Shown here: positions 1-7,422 of the stretch, one piece after another | Layout: each line of letters begins with the position of its first letter | How positions within the stretch are numbered: position 1 is the stretch's first letter | Source: a virus | DNA: 41,916 bases | Reading direction: 5' to 3' (one strand) | IMG/VR virus record: IMGVR_UViG_3300029258_001351 | Coordinates: 1-41,916 of that record | Program-made: the position numbers and the translations under genes | The notes under the pieces: generated by a model | Told to the model about the DNA's origin: nothing | What the model saw: only the letters and a program-made list of their open reading frames with translations | The model's database searches: none

Positions 1-120
1 GTCCGCGGGATTATGCAGGTAGTAAACCTCGTTCGGCTCGGCAGCGGGCGTGACAATCTTCAAGTCACGGGCCTTCTCGGCGAGATCTGTAACGTGCTTC
101 AGTTCACCTTCGATTTTCAT
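1..120 (-). CDS. Unidentified phage protein, N-terminal 40 residues (cut by window edge)
   Basis: The frame opens with ATG at 118-120 and stays open to base 1, where the window cuts it. The start is supported by GAGGAG about 8 nt upstream. The visible peptide begins MKIEGELKHVTDLAEKA and ends near EVYYLHNPAD. The pattern of an N-terminal helix followed by a short strand with a tyrosine pair is vaguely like the start of DUF2303/YfdQ-type phage proteins, but 40 residues are too few to decide. It is the last visible gene of the leftward early operon. Confidence 0.6.
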   Translation of the reverse strand, partial: MKIEGELKHVTDLAEKARDLKIVTPAAEPNEVYYLHNPAD

Positions 121-169
121 GTTAAGACTCCTCTTCCAGGTCGCACTCGTCGTCAAAGACGCTCACCCA

Positions 170-874
170 TCACTTTCCTCCAGCTCGCGGACGCGGGCTT
201 TGAGCCGCCAACGCTCTACGGTTCTCCCACGAGCGATCGCCATCCAATGCCGACTCGGCGACGGGTATTACTACTAATGCTGCACGCGCTTCTTGCCACT
301 TTCTCACATCCTCGTCGGCCTTTTCCACAGCAGCTAAGTATTTGTCGCGAACCTCTGCTGTGCACTCATCGCACACTGCTAGAATTTCCTCGTGCTTGAT
401 ATACCAATCGGCCAGCCCGAACGATTGGCCGTCGAATCGCAGGGTTACATGCCGCTTCAGGCTATCGATCTTAGCCGGCTTGGCCGGGATAGCGTCGTAT
501 GGCGAGCCATCCTCGTTCACGCCGGCTGTACGACCCATGGAGCCAGCCCGCCAGCCGTACATATGGAAGGGCCGCGTTATCACGAACGACATTTTCAAGA
601 AGCTACTTCGCCACACCCAGCTTTGCGGCGTATGGTCGCGGGGCCGCCCATACTCAAACAGCTCCGCCTGATGGGTGAAGATGCCAGAGGCGTGCTCGCG
701 CAAGAAATCATCCCTTGCACCACAAACGAGTCGCCACGAACACGGGGCGGGGTTCTTGCTATTGTAGTCGTTCACGTCGGGCTCTATCTTTGGGCAGATG
801 GTCAGCAGCGAATCAACAGCGTGCTGCCATGAGTTGATCGTCTTCCTGATTGTTTCTGCGTCACACCAATCCAT
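170..874 (-). CDS. Hypothetical phage protein, 234 aa
   Basis: I do not recognise this 234-residue protein. It is soluble, rich in Trp, Arg and Asp, with no signal peptide or membrane segment. The middle (about residues 90-115) is aromatic (FVITRPFHMYGWRAG), and the C-terminal third contains a predicted helix with CDECTAEVRDKYLAAVEKAD, possibly a short coiled coil. It starts 3 nt after the stop of the upstream methyltransferase gene, so it is probably co-translated with it. The position among DNA-modification genes suggests an early accessory role, but nothing in the sequence shows a catalytic function. Confidence 0.75.
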   Translation of the reverse strand: MDWCDAETIRKTINSWQHAVDSLLTICPKIEPDVNDYNSKNPAPCSWRLVCGARDDFLREHASGIFTHQAELFEYGRPRDHTPQSWVWRSSFLKMSFVITRPFHMYGWRAGSMGRTAGVNEDGSPYDAIPAKPAKIDSLKRHVTLRFDGQSFGLADWYIKHEEILAVCDECTAEVRDKYLAAVEKADEDVRKWQEARAALVVIPVAESALDGDRSWENRRALAAQSPRPRAGGK

Positions 875-877
875 TAT

Positions 878-1756
878 TCATTCCTCCAGCGCCGCGAAAC
901 TCAACTGTGTCTCTGCTGTCCGCCGCCTTGTGAGCTGGCATTGTGACAGCCGGATGTCAAAGGCTACACACCTCCGCCCGTGCTGCTGGGCAACAGCCTT
1001 AGTTGTCCCCGAACCGCTAAAGGGGTCGCAGACAATGCCGCCCGGCGGACAGCAGCTCAGCACAAACCGCTCGGCTAACTTTTCGGGGAAGGGGGCCTCG
1101 TTTTCGTGGGCGATGGGGGATCCTAAATGCCCTCCGCCAACTTCAACCTTGAAGACGTTGCCAGGGTTAGCTAGGGCAGGCGGCCCTTCGCCGTAGCGAT
1201 GCGACGGTTTCACGGGGCAGGTTTTCAAGGAGCCGTCCCGTTGCCGCTCTGTAACTTTACGGTGCCCGCCCCATTGATTGACGCGGCTGCCATCCGCCAA
1301 TCGGTAACTCATCGCCCCGCCGGGCGCCCACCGCGGCGGGTGTCCGTGGGCTGTATTGTTCGACCACGTCAACTTCCCGACATGCTTAAAGCACATGATG
1401 TATTCGTAGTCGTTCCGAAACCAATCATCCCCGCCGGAACCTGGAACCCCGTAGCGATAAAAGATGCAAGGGCGGTACAGATGTCGGCCGGTTCGCCACC
1501 ACTCCCACATCAGCCCCTCGCACGCCGGCCAGTAACAGCGGTCGCGGGTGACGCCGGCCGCTACCCAAATCACCGGGCCTCTGCAGACTCGCAGGGCCTC
1601 GGTCGTTACGTCCAGCATCCAGGTCACCCATTGCTCGCAGTTCATCTTGAAGCCGATGCCGTACGTCCGCGCGTCGCAGTAGGGGGGACTGCCGAAGACC
1701 AAGTCAACGGCCTTGTCGGCCAGCGGCAATCGGACTGCGTTAGCTACGGCGATCAT
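878..1756 (-). CDS. DNA methyltransferase, beta class (SPPY; N4-cytosine type likely)
   Basis: The protein has the two hallmark motifs of an amino-methyltransferase in beta-class order. The catalytic motif FGSPPYCDARTYG is near residue 22, and the AdoMet-binding motif CDPFSGSGTT is near residue 257. SPPY is typical of N4-cytosine enzymes, whereas DPPY is more common in N6-adenine enzymes, so m4C is the likelier product. The region between holds the variable target-recognition segment. I chose the ATG at 1754-1756 because it overlaps the upstream stop as ATGA and leaves the catalytic motif close to the N-terminus. No cognate restriction gene is next to it, so it is probably an orphan enzyme protecting phage DNA. 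Confidence 0.9.
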   Translation of the reverse strand: MIAVANAVRLPLADKAVDLVFGSPPYCDARTYGIGFKMNCEQWVTWMLDVTTEALRVCRGPVIWVAAGVTRDRCYWPACEGLMWEWWRTGRHLYRPCIFYRYGVPGSGGDDWFRNDYEYIMCFKHVGKLTWSNNTAHGHPPRWAPGGAMSYRLADGSRVNQWGGHRKVTERQRDGSLKTCPVKPSHRYGEGPPALANPGNVFKVEVGGGHLGSPIAHENEAPFPEKLAERFVLSCCPPGGIVCDPFSGSGTTKAVAQQHGRRCVAFDIRLSQCQLTRRRTAETQLSFAALEE

Positions 1757-2094
1757 GGCTGCCTCGGCAACCCAAGGGCGTCGCGAGCCTCTTGTAATTG
1801 CGTTTCGGTGCATTTGCCGAAAATCACCCGCTCGATGATGTCGGCAAAAGGCTCGTCGCGGTTTGCTACCCAGTAATTGTTCGATGGCCGCTTCTTTTTG
1901 CGGGTCCGCCAGTCTTCATGTTTGCGCAGCATGACGCTAAACGTCTCAGCTTCCTTATTGCCGATGGCCGTCAAAAAGTCCTGCGCCTTCAGCACGAAAT
2001 ACTTGTATCCTCGCCGCTTCATGTCGCGCCGCCAGTTTACTCGCATTCCATGATCGACTGGCATTGGATATGAATCACTCACTGGTCCTGGCAT
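1753..2094 (-). CDS. Hypothetical basic protein, 113 aa
   Basis: This small basic protein has a Lys/Arg-rich central stretch (RKHEDWRTRKKKRPSN, about residues 58-73) followed by YWVANRDEPFADIIERVI. There are no membrane segments. Its start overlaps the upstream stop as TAATG, and its own stop overlaps the downstream methyltransferase start as ATGA, so it is translationally coupled on both sides. The charge suggests nucleic-acid contact, but I recognise no family. Confidence 0.7.
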   Translation of the reverse strand: MPGPVSDSYPMPVDHGMRVNWRRDMKRRGYKYFVLKAQDFLTAIGNKEAETFSVMLRKHEDWRTRKKKRPSNNYWVANRDEPFADIIERVIFGKCTETQLQEARDALGLPRQP

Positions 2095-2615
2095 TAGGGG
2101 CTAGCCTCACAATGGCTATTGTTAGTATGGTCTTGATACTTACGCCCTGGCCTATCTGCGGGTAGCTGATCATCCCAGACTCCGCTGTCTGCTATTTCCT
2201 GCAATTCAGTATATTCTGAGTAATACATCAGAATGGTATCAAACGCCGCGCGGCCAAAGTAACTACACGAACCACACTCTGGACACGCCTCATCTCCGCA
2301 TTCGGAACAACGGACATAACCCTCGGACCACCCTCCGCAAGCGTAACACGTATAGCCTCGCAGCCACGGCAACCAGCCTGCCCGGTCGCTAGGCGGCACT
2401 CGCGTAAATTGCTTAGTCTCACCCATCCTGCACCATTCCCGTTGGAACGCTCGCCAATTGCCGTTCACATGCCCGTCGGGGTCGCGGTACAGCATTGCAA
2501 ACGGCAGGAAGCCCGCCGACATTGCCGTGCGACACCGGAACTCCGCGCTGCCGAAATCGTCACCGTCGTAGCCGACGAGGACGTAGCAATACCGCTCGGA
2601 TATTCCTGCGAGCAT
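2094..2615 (-). CDS. Possible C-terminal half of a phage radical-SAM-like protein with appended zinc ribbon
   Basis: Residues about 7-65 (RYCYVLVGYDGDDFGSAEFR, then AGFLPFAMLYRD and FQREW) resemble the C-terminal part of radical-SAM proteins common in phage early regions. That half carries a V-L-x-G-x-D/G-D turn and ends at a W-x-x-F-x-R-x-W helix. The N-terminal half with the CxxxCxxC iron-sulfur motif is absent, both in this frame and in the 114 nt upstream. Residues about 88-115 hold CYACGG, CSECG and CPECG pairs, enough for a zinc ribbon. It is either a truncated relic or a stand-alone domain. The similarity is recalled from memory, not searched. Confidence 0.6.
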   Translation of the reverse strand: MLAGISERYCYVLVGYDGDDFGSAEFRCRTAMSAGFLPFAMLYRDPDGHVNGNWRAFQREWCRMGETKQFTRVPPSDRAGWLPWLRGYTCYACGGWSEGYVRCSECGDEACPECGSCSYFGRAAFDTILMYYSEYTELQEIADSGVWDDQLPADRPGRKYQDHTNNSHCEASP

Positions 2616-2729
2616 TCGGCCCTTCCCGTCAAAGTGTCTTCCTTAGCCCCACGGCGTGGCGACTACTGCCGCAATGTTACCCGTCCCCGTACCCGTACCC
2701 GTACCCGTACCCGTCCCCGTCGAGCGTTA
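2616..2729 (-). promoter_or_regulatory. Intergenic leader containing a G-quadruplex-capable hexamer repeat
   Basis: This 114-nt gap precedes the 2094-2615 gene on the minus strand. It contains seven consecutive 6-nt units at 2681-2722, four of them identical (plus strand CCGTAC, flanked by CCGTCC and CCGTCG variants). On the minus strand, which is the transcript sense, this gives runs of GGG separated by TAC or GAC, the G3N3 pattern of an intramolecular G-quadruplex. No promoter was convincing here. Confidence 0.6.
2681..2722. repeat. Hexanucleotide tandem repeat, 7 units
   Basis: The units are CCGTCC, four copies of CCGTAC, CCGTCC and CCGTCG in a row on the plus strand. The repeat is intergenic and lies about 65 nt upstream of the minus-strand start at 2615. 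Confidence 0.9.
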
Positions 2730-3065
2730 CTATGACGCGGCCCATTGTGTCGCGTCCTTCACGGGGATAAGCGCCAGAACGGCCCGTCGATTGACAGATA
2801 ATGACGCGGGAGTACCGAGGATTGTCTCAGGTAACGGTCCCTCGATAGCCAATTGGTTGAGCCCTGTGGTCGTGCCCCAGCGTCGCACTACGCGCGCGTT
2901 GCGGACGTGGCACCATTCTGCATCTGTCTCACAGTCGCCGACCCAAACGTGCCCACGGTCCGCAATGACGATGCAGAGCCCGTGACTCTTGCCCTCTGGT
3001 GGCCTCCCAATCGCTTGCAGTTCTCGCAACTGCCTCAATGTCAAATCGTCTATACTCACGCTCAT
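2730..3065 (-). CDS. Small phage protein, 111 aa, unknown function
   Basis: The sequence runs from a short N-terminal helix (DLTLRQLRELQAIGRPP) into alternating strands with CIVIADRGHVWVGD and VRNARVVRRWGTTTGLNQLA. This arrangement resembles small beta-barrel phage proteins (the DUF6948-like pattern of a short V-x-x-A-R-R-x-W core), but I cannot confirm the family. There is no membrane segment. The preceding 30-nt gap contains the purine stretch AGGAACACAC before the ATG at 3063-3065. Confidence 0.7.
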   Translation of the reverse strand: MSVSIDDLTLRQLRELQAIGRPPEGKSHGLCIVIADRGHVWVGDCETDAEWCHVRNARVVRRWGTTTGLNQLAIEGPLPETILGTPASLSVNRRAVLALIPVKDATQWAAS

Positions 3066-3095
3066 TGTGTGTTCCTTTCTATATCAGTTGTCGTC

Positions 3096-3878
3096 TCACC
3101 CATCCTGCACCTCGAACAGTGTCTTTTGCCCCGCTTTCAGTTCCTTCACTGATACGCCTTTCTCGGTTGCCTCAAGTCGCTTGGCCGCTATGGCGCAATA
3201 CTTTTCCTCGATCTCGATCAGTACGCACTTCCGCCCCAGTTGCTTGGCCGCCACCCCCGTCGTCCCCGAGCCTGCGAAGGGGTCGAGGACTACGGCATTC
3301 TCTGGCGTCAAAGCCGAGACGAGCACCAGCATCGGCTCCAGCGGTTTCTCGGTTTCGTGTCCGTGCCCTGCGCCAAGCTGATTCGGCGTCATGCCGATCC
3401 AGCGGTTAGGACATGCCCCACCGCCATACCAATGCCTGCGACCATTGCGCTTTTCCGCGATGACGCATTCCTCTACCGCAGAAGCAAAAAGCGGCCGAGG
3501 TGTCGGCGCTACAGACGCCTTGACTAAGTAGTATTTGTGCCAAGGAGTAACGCCACAGGCCTTCAGCGACTCGATAGCCTCCCCGCTTGTTGCCAGGTCC
3601 AGAAATATCGCGACATGCCCACCATCGCACAATGCCCGCGGAAGCAGCAGCGGGAACCAATCGTATGGACCGCTTGCCGCGTTAAATCCTTCGGTGCCCC
3701 TAAGAGAGTCGCGGCGCTTGCCGTGCGCAAATACAGCCCCTTGCGGTATCCCATACGGCGGATCGGTCAGCACGAGGTCGATCGACCCCTCGGGTATCAA
3801 CGGCAGCAGCTCCCGGCAGTCGCCGTGGTAGAGGACCACGTCAACGTCGGCGTAGTATGGCTCGACGTTGGGGATCAT
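3096..3878 (-). CDS. DNA methyltransferase, beta class (DPPY)
   Basis: This is a 260-residue AdoMet-dependent DNA amino-methyltransferase. The catalytic motif LVLTDPPYGIPQG is near residues 33-45, and the AdoMet-binding motif VVLDPFAGSGTTGVAA is near residues 205-220. This is beta-class order and a normal length for the N4/N6-methylase family (PF01555). DPPY fits adenine or cytosine amino methylation. It is the second methyltransferase of the window; the different catalytic tetrad suggests a different specificity. Its ATG at 3876-3878 directly follows the stop of a 24-codon gene, and no restriction endonuclease is adjacent. Confidence 0.92.
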   Translation of the reverse strand: MIPNVEPYYADVDVVLYHGDCRELLPLIPEGSIDLVLTDPPYGIPQGAVFAHGKRRDSLRGTEGFNAASGPYDWFPLLLPRALCDGGHVAIFLDLATSGEAIESLKACGVTPWHKYYLVKASVAPTPRPLFASAVEECVIAEKRNGRRHWYGGGACPNRWIGMTPNQLGAGHGHETEKPLEPMLVLVSALTPENAVVLDPFAGSGTTGVAAKQLGRKCVLIEIEEKYCAIAAKRLEATEKGVSVKELKAGQKTLFEVQDG

Positions 3879-3953
3879 TCAGTCCTCGCTATCCGCAATC
3901 TCTGCCAGCACGTCGTACGGCTCTTTCCGGCAGTGCACTACGCGGGTTGTCAT
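3879..3953 (-). CDS. 24-residue peptide resembling the N-terminus of DUF4326
   Basis: The ATG at 3951-3953 overlaps the upstream stop as ATGA, and the frame runs to a stop at 3879-3881, directly before the methyltransferase start. The peptide contains RVVHCRKEPYDV, which matches the typical opening of DUF4326 phage proteins (R-V-V-N/H-x-R-K-E-P-Y-D-V-Y-I-G). After YDV the family sequence stops and nine acidic residues follow. It looks like a family member shortened to its first strand, kept in frame between coupled genes. Confidence 0.5.
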   Translation of the reverse strand: MTTRVVHCRKEPYDVLAEIADSED

Positions 3954-4354
3954 CCCAGTTGCTCCCGAATCTCCCGTTCGATGTCCGGCGGGACAGTCCA
4001 TAGGCCCTGGTGGCCGCGGCATGGGATAGGGGTCAGGGCGCGAACGTTGGTCAGAGCCCAACAAACCGGACCTTCGACGTACGGGTGGCCGTACAAATAC
4101 AAATATCGCGAGTATCGTTTCCGCTCGATGGCTTGCGGGGTCACACACCCAATCAGCTCAGCTACGGCGACTGCGGCTCCGAATGCCATGCCCGGATAGT
4201 CCCTCTCGTCATTTACATTGAGGTATCGCCGCGACTTGCCGGCGTGAATTACGAGCAGTTCGAGAGGTCCCGCCCACCACGTCCGGTTCTCGCAGAGCTT
4301 TTCACCGCGGGCAATCAGCTCTGCGTATGGTTGGCAGATCGTTAGTGCTTTCAT
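3950..4354 (-). CDS. ASCH (PUA-like) domain protein
   Basis: The 134-residue protein opens with MKALTICQPYAELIARGEK and continues CENRTWWAGPLELLVIHAG. That is the ASCH signature: a first strand, a helix ending in a G-x-K turn, then E-x-R-x-W. ASCH domains have a PUA-like fold and are expected to bind RNA or modified bases. The start at 4352-4354 overlaps the upstream stop as ATGA and fits the domain boundary, so I rejected longer starts. Phages often carry one near methyltransferases. The exact ligand cannot be inferred. Confidence 0.8.
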   Translation of the reverse strand: MKALTICQPYAELIARGEKLCENRTWWAGPLELLVIHAGKSRRYLNVNDERDYPGMAFGAAVAVAELIGCVTPQAIERKRYSRYLYLYGHPYVEGPVCWALTNVRALTPIPCRGHQGLWTVPPDIEREIREQLG

Positions 4355-5211
4355 CCTCGCACCCCCTCCACGAAAGCCTTGGCTGCTGGCAACCACGTGT
4401 CCCAGCTCCATTCCTGCTCCCACAGAAACACGGCGGGGATGTACCGCTTGTGCTCGCGGATGAACCTGGCGTGCTGCACGGCCCGCGTCTTGCGGCCGCG
4501 ATAATTACGAGGAGTGTTGTACCACTCGCGGCTCCCGTCCGTCTTTTGCCACCAGCCCGTAAGCGATAGGCAAACGGCTGTCGGTACGCCACTGTGACTC
4601 TTTTCGCTGTAATACGCAGTCGCCTTCCATGAACGCGCATTACGCATAAGCGCTTCGTAATACATCGAGCAACCATAATGCCCGAGTTCGCCGATGTCCG
4701 GAACAAATGGGAAGGGTGAGTCACCAGCCCCCCAAAGCCGGGCGCGGTTGTAAAATAGAATCAACGCCTTCGGGAAGGCCTCGCGTATCGTACGGTAGAG
4801 GCCATCTAGTTTGAGCTGTACGTCCCACTCATTGTCGCCCCTAATCTCCCACCCTGGCTGTTCGTGGTTGAGGAAAACGGCACGGACGGGGACACTAACA
4901 TTGGCTGCCGCCCGCTCAAAAAAGAAGCACCTGTCGGCGATGTCCGCCATGCGCATATGATGTCCGGAACCCCACACCATAGGTAGGAGCGGCGCTAGCC
5001 CCGGCTCTGGCGGCTTGAACGGGTCGAGACGGATAACGACCCCAGCGCCAAGCTCGTGGCACCACTCTAGCATCTTGGTGCGGTAGGGTTCCGCAGCCCA
5101 CAAGTGAACCGTCATGTTGCCCAGCAGCGAGGTCATCTCGCGAAGCTGGTCGTCGGCCAGCGCGCCCTTCGGAATTTGGCACGCTGTGCTAATGGGGGTC
5201 TCGCTCATCAT
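4351..5211 (-). CDS. Putative TIM-barrel-like hydrolase (glycosidase-like), function unproven
   Basis: This is a 286-residue soluble protein. Its strand-ended acidic residues are spaced as in (beta/alpha)8 hydrolases: GVVIRLDPFKPP, RAVFLNHEQPGW, LILFYNRARLWG and a C-terminal IPAVFLWEQEWSWDTW. Glu in FLNHE and in FLWEQEW are the natural candidates for catalytic acids. There is no signal peptide. The gene begins with ATGATG, overlapping the upstream stop as ATGA, and ends in an ATGA overlap with the ASCH gene. A carbohydrate-active-looking enzyme inside a DNA-modification operon is odd; it may act on glycosylated bases, nucleotides or a host polymer. The fold is my inference from pattern only. 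Confidence 0.65.
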   Translation of the reverse strand: MMSETPISTACQIPKGALADDQLREMTSLLGNMTVHLWAAEPYRTKMLEWCHELGAGVVIRLDPFKPPEPGLAPLLPMVWGSGHHMRMADIADRCFFFERAAANVSVPVRAVFLNHEQPGWEIRGDNEWDVQLKLDGLYRTIREAFPKALILFYNRARLWGAGDSPFPFVPDIGELGHYGCSMYYEALMRNARSWKATAYYSEKSHSGVPTAVCLSLTGWWQKTDGSREWYNTPRNYRGRKTRAVQHARFIREHKRYIPAVFLWEQEWSWDTWLPAAKAFVEGVRG

Positions 5212-5474
5212 AGTCTGCAATACTCCATGTAAATTATGTGCTGTGTTTGGGGGGCAAGTAAAAACTCCCACTTGTCCAATAGGGCGTGGCCTGCGAGCAA
5301 AGCGCCACCGCGAAGAGGGTAGGTGGCTACGGTAGACATCCCCAAGGAGTGCTTGCCGTCGGCCAGCACCACGCGGAGGCGATACTGCTCTAAATGCCGC
5401 GACTTACACAGCATGGCCCGGCTACCACATCCACAGCGGCAACCATGCGGGGTGCATAGGCGTGACAAGCTCAT
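5208..5474 (-). CDS. Small Cys-rich protein, 88 aa
   Basis: The N-terminus carries CTPHGCRCGCGSRAMLC (about residues 7-23), a compact cluster of five cysteines and one histidine that could bind a metal. The remainder (RLRVVLADGKHSLGMSTVAT) looks like a small beta domain. The start and stop both overlap neighbours as ATGA, so it is coupled within the operon. No family was recognised. Confidence 0.65.
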   Translation of the reverse strand: MSLSRLCTPHGCRCGCGSRAMLCKSRHLEQYRLRVVLADGKHSLGMSTVATYPLRGGALLAGHALLDKWEFLLAPQTQHIIYMEYCRL

Positions 5475-5701
5475 CGCCCCACCTTTCGCAGTAACAGCCC
5501 CGTGGCGTTGCAGAGGTGACAGTGCGGAGTCACTGGCACGCGGTCTGCGCACTCAGGGCATGTGAACGCCTCAATCTCGACACCTGAAGGTATCGCGCGG
5601 AGGAGGCGGGATGCCATACTGTTGGAGTCCGCCACAAATGGCTGACCGGGTAGGACCGCATCGCAGACGAGGAAAAACTTTGGTTCGCGATTTGTTGCCA
5701 T
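5471..5701 (-). CDS. Zinc-ribbon protein, 76 aa
   Basis: A CPEC pair at about residues 49-52 and a CHLC pair at about residues 62-65 form a CxxC-x9-CxxC zinc ribbon in the C-terminal half. The start at 5699-5701 overlaps the upstream stop as TGATG. Longer readings upstream are low-complexity shadow sequence and were not used. The likely role is a small nucleic-acid-binding accessory protein. Confidence 0.7.
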   Translation of the reverse strand: MATNREPKFFLVCDAVLPGQPFVADSNSMASRLLRAIPSGVEIEAFTCPECADRVPVTPHCHLCNATGLLLRKVGR

Positions 5702-6276
5702 CACTCCCCCTTTCGCTTGAAAATCAGCGGCCAGTCGGGCAGACGGACCACTTCCGGGAACTTGGGGTACGGTATGCCGTAGAGGTCCAACAGCGCGTGG
5801 GTTGCCTTGAATGCGAAATTGCCCGGCGCCTCGGCCGCGTAGCTGTCCTCGGTGGGCGCAAACCCCGTGGGCTTCTGACCAATCCCGATGAACAGCGTGG
5901 TGTCGAGGCCCTTTGTCAACGCCCATAGCCAGCAGCCCAGCTCGGGCTCCTGCTCGGCCCGCCACTTGCCGTAGGCGATGTGAGCACACCGCAGGATGGC
6001 CTCGGTGGAGGTTTTGCCGATGCCGCGGGCGTATTTGCGGCCAACCTCTGGTTCCCACAAGTCGCATATCGTCTTACCGGGATTGCCGGGATCGTCTGTC
6101 TCGGGGCTAATAAGCGGATAGCGATCCTTCCATGGCGCCTTCTGGTTGTGTTGCATCAGGCCGAAGACTTCTTCGGCATTGTAGGCCTCGGAAATGCACC
6201 CCTGTCGTGTCACCGCGCGACCAAACCGCTTGGCTGCCAGGTCGGCCAACTCCATCTCATCTACGTTTTCGTGCAT
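5701..6276 (-). CDS. Hypothetical phage protein, 191 aa
   Basis: I do not recognise this protein. It is soluble. Recognisable stretches are KTICDLWEPEVGRKYARGIG and a helix containing ILRCAHIAYGKWRAEQE, followed by a hydrophobic segment near LWALTKGLDTTLFIGIG. I chose the ATG at 6274-6276 because GGGAG lies at good distance upstream. It sits 2 nt after the resolvase stop, so it is probably co-translated with DNA-recombination genes. Confidence 0.75.
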   Translation of the reverse strand: MHENVDEMELADLAAKRFGRAVTRQGCISEAYNAEEVFGLMQHNQKAPWKDRYPLISPETDDPGNPGKTICDLWEPEVGRKYARGIGKTSTEAILRCAHIAYGKWRAEQEPELGCWLWALTKGLDTTLFIGIGQKPTGFAPTEDSYAAEAPGNFAFKATHALLDLYGIPYPKFPEVVRLPDWPLIFKRKGE

Positions 6277-6278
6277 TG

Positions 6279-6812
6279 TTATTCTCCCTGCATCCATCCG
6301 CCGCGCAGTCGTGTCTTGTGAGTGTCAGCCCATGTCACGGCGACCGCGAGGGCTGCCCATTTGTGGCTCGCCATCCCGTACAGCGGCCCCGGCGATTTCT
6401 TGCGGCCGAGTGCCTTGGTCTTCCCGCCCCACATATCCAGCAGCGCCTGCCGGATGTTCTTATCCTTTGCCCGCGTGTCCTCGCAGATGTGCAGTTTAAT
6501 AAAGCGGCGGGTGATCCGGCTCGTAAACCGCCGGCCGAATGCGTGCCGGAAGATGCCGACCCATTCTGCGGTGTTAAGCAGCCCCTGCGAGATGGGTGTG
6601 CCCATACCGCGGGACTCAGGCATTTCAATCGCCATGTGCCCGCAGGTTCGTGCGGGGTCATTCCGTTGGCATCGCAGCAACAGGTCGTCATTCGGGTCGA
6701 TGCCGGAATTCCGCACCACGCGATGCTCGGTATCATACACAACCCACCCGCTGATTTCGGGGCCGGGATCAATTCCTAGGAGAAGCACGGCCAATCCTTT
6801 CCTCGATGTCAT
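6279..6812 (-). CDS. RuvC-like Holliday junction resolvase
   Basis: The 177-residue protein has an RNase-H-like first strand with a catalytic Asp (LLLGIDPGPEISGWVVYD, about residues 10-27). A second acidic strand, MAIEMPESRGM, is near residue 60. The C-terminal ASHKWAALAVAVTWAD is the form seen in phage RuvC-like proteins, whose last metal-binding acid lies in that helix. Length matches RuvC (about 170). It would resolve branched DNA made by the recombination genes at 9.6-11.6 kb, or clear DNA before packaging. The start overlaps the previous small gene by 44 nt. Confidence 0.85.
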   Translation of the reverse strand: MTSRKGLAVLLLGIDPGPEISGWVVYDTEHRVVRNSGIDPNDDLLLRCQRNDPARTCGHMAIEMPESRGMGTPISQGLLNTAEWVGIFRHAFGRRFTSRITRRFIKLHICEDTRAKDKNIRQALLDMWGGKTKALGRKKSPGPLYGMASHKWAALAVAVTWADTHKTRLRGGWMQGE

Positions 6813-6957
6813 CCCAATTCAGGTCGCAGCGCCCGATGGCGCCCAGAGATAGTCGCAACCACCACAGCCTTTTGCCAAGCGGGGTGCGGGGCAGCTTGGG
6901 GGCCTGTGCGGCAAGCACAATCGCCCGACAGGGTTCGGGTTCACTTTGATTCGCCAT
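6769..6957 (-). CDS. Hypothetical protein, 62 aa
   Basis: The frame from ATG 6955-6957 encodes a short basic protein with PRTPLGKRLWWLRLSLGAIG in the middle and an acidic DLNWDDIEERIG end. It overlaps the upstream gene by 17 nt and the resolvase start by 44 nt. The large overlaps lower confidence, but the frame is free of stops and the C-terminal helix looks natural. Confidence 0.5.
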   Translation of the reverse strand: MANQSEPEPCRAIVLAAQAPKLPRTPLGKRLWWLRLSLGAIGRCDLNWDDIEERIGRASPRN

Positions 6958-7411
6958 CGTCGCTCTGTTCGTCGGGATCTTCTGCTTTGTGGAAGTTGTC
7001 CGCCCAGTAGGCCGTGCTGGCATCTTCGATCTTTGAGACAGTAGCTTCGCCGATGCCAGCAATGTCTGTCAGCATGCTCGTCTGAGAATATGTTGCCAAA
7101 GCGCCGAGCGTATCAATGCCTCCGGCCTTCAGCTTCTCACAGTCCCCTTCCGTCAGCCCATATTTGATCAGCGTCTCGACCCGTTCATCCCGCCATCCGA
7201 CACATTCAGAACCGAATGGCAGAATCAGTTGGTCATCGTCCACCTCTTCCCAGACTTCTTTGATTGCCCGCTCCAACGCCCCATTTGCCGTCTTCAGCTC
7301 TGCTTTGAGCTTATCGACTACAGCCTGTGCTTTGACGACGTCTCGCCGTCGCGATTTGATCATCGCGAGCTTCTCTTCCTCTGGTGTTACTGTATGTTTC
7401 TCGTCTGCCAT
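6941..7411 (-). CDS. Coiled-coil and helix-hairpin-helix protein, 156 aa
   Basis: Residues about 10-55 are a charged helix likely to form a coiled coil (VVKAQAVVDKLKAELKTANG). Residues about 80-135 contain GLTEGDCEKLKAGGIDTLGA and LTDIAGIGEATVSKIEDA, a helix-hairpin-helix pattern with the G-I-G hairpin used for non-specific DNA contact. ATG 7409-7411 is preceded by AAAGGAACTCC and is preferred over an upstream TTG. It sits between the helicase and resolvase genes, consistent with a DNA-binding accessory factor. Confidence 0.75.
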   Translation of the reverse strand: MADEKHTVTPEEEKLAMIKSRRRDVVKAQAVVDKLKAELKTANGALERAIKEVWEEVDDDQLILPFGSECVGWRDERVETLIKYGLTEGDCEKLKAGGIDTLGALATYSQTSMLTDIAGIGEATVSKIEDASTAYWADNFHKAEDPDEQSDDGESK

Positions 7412-7422
7412 TGGAGTTCCTT

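Noticed and set aside
5471-6067. Long N-terminal extension of the zinc-ribbon gene
   Set aside because: The extension overlaps the well-supported 191-aa gene and is Arg/His/Gly-rich shadow; the TGATG coupling at 5701 marks the true start.
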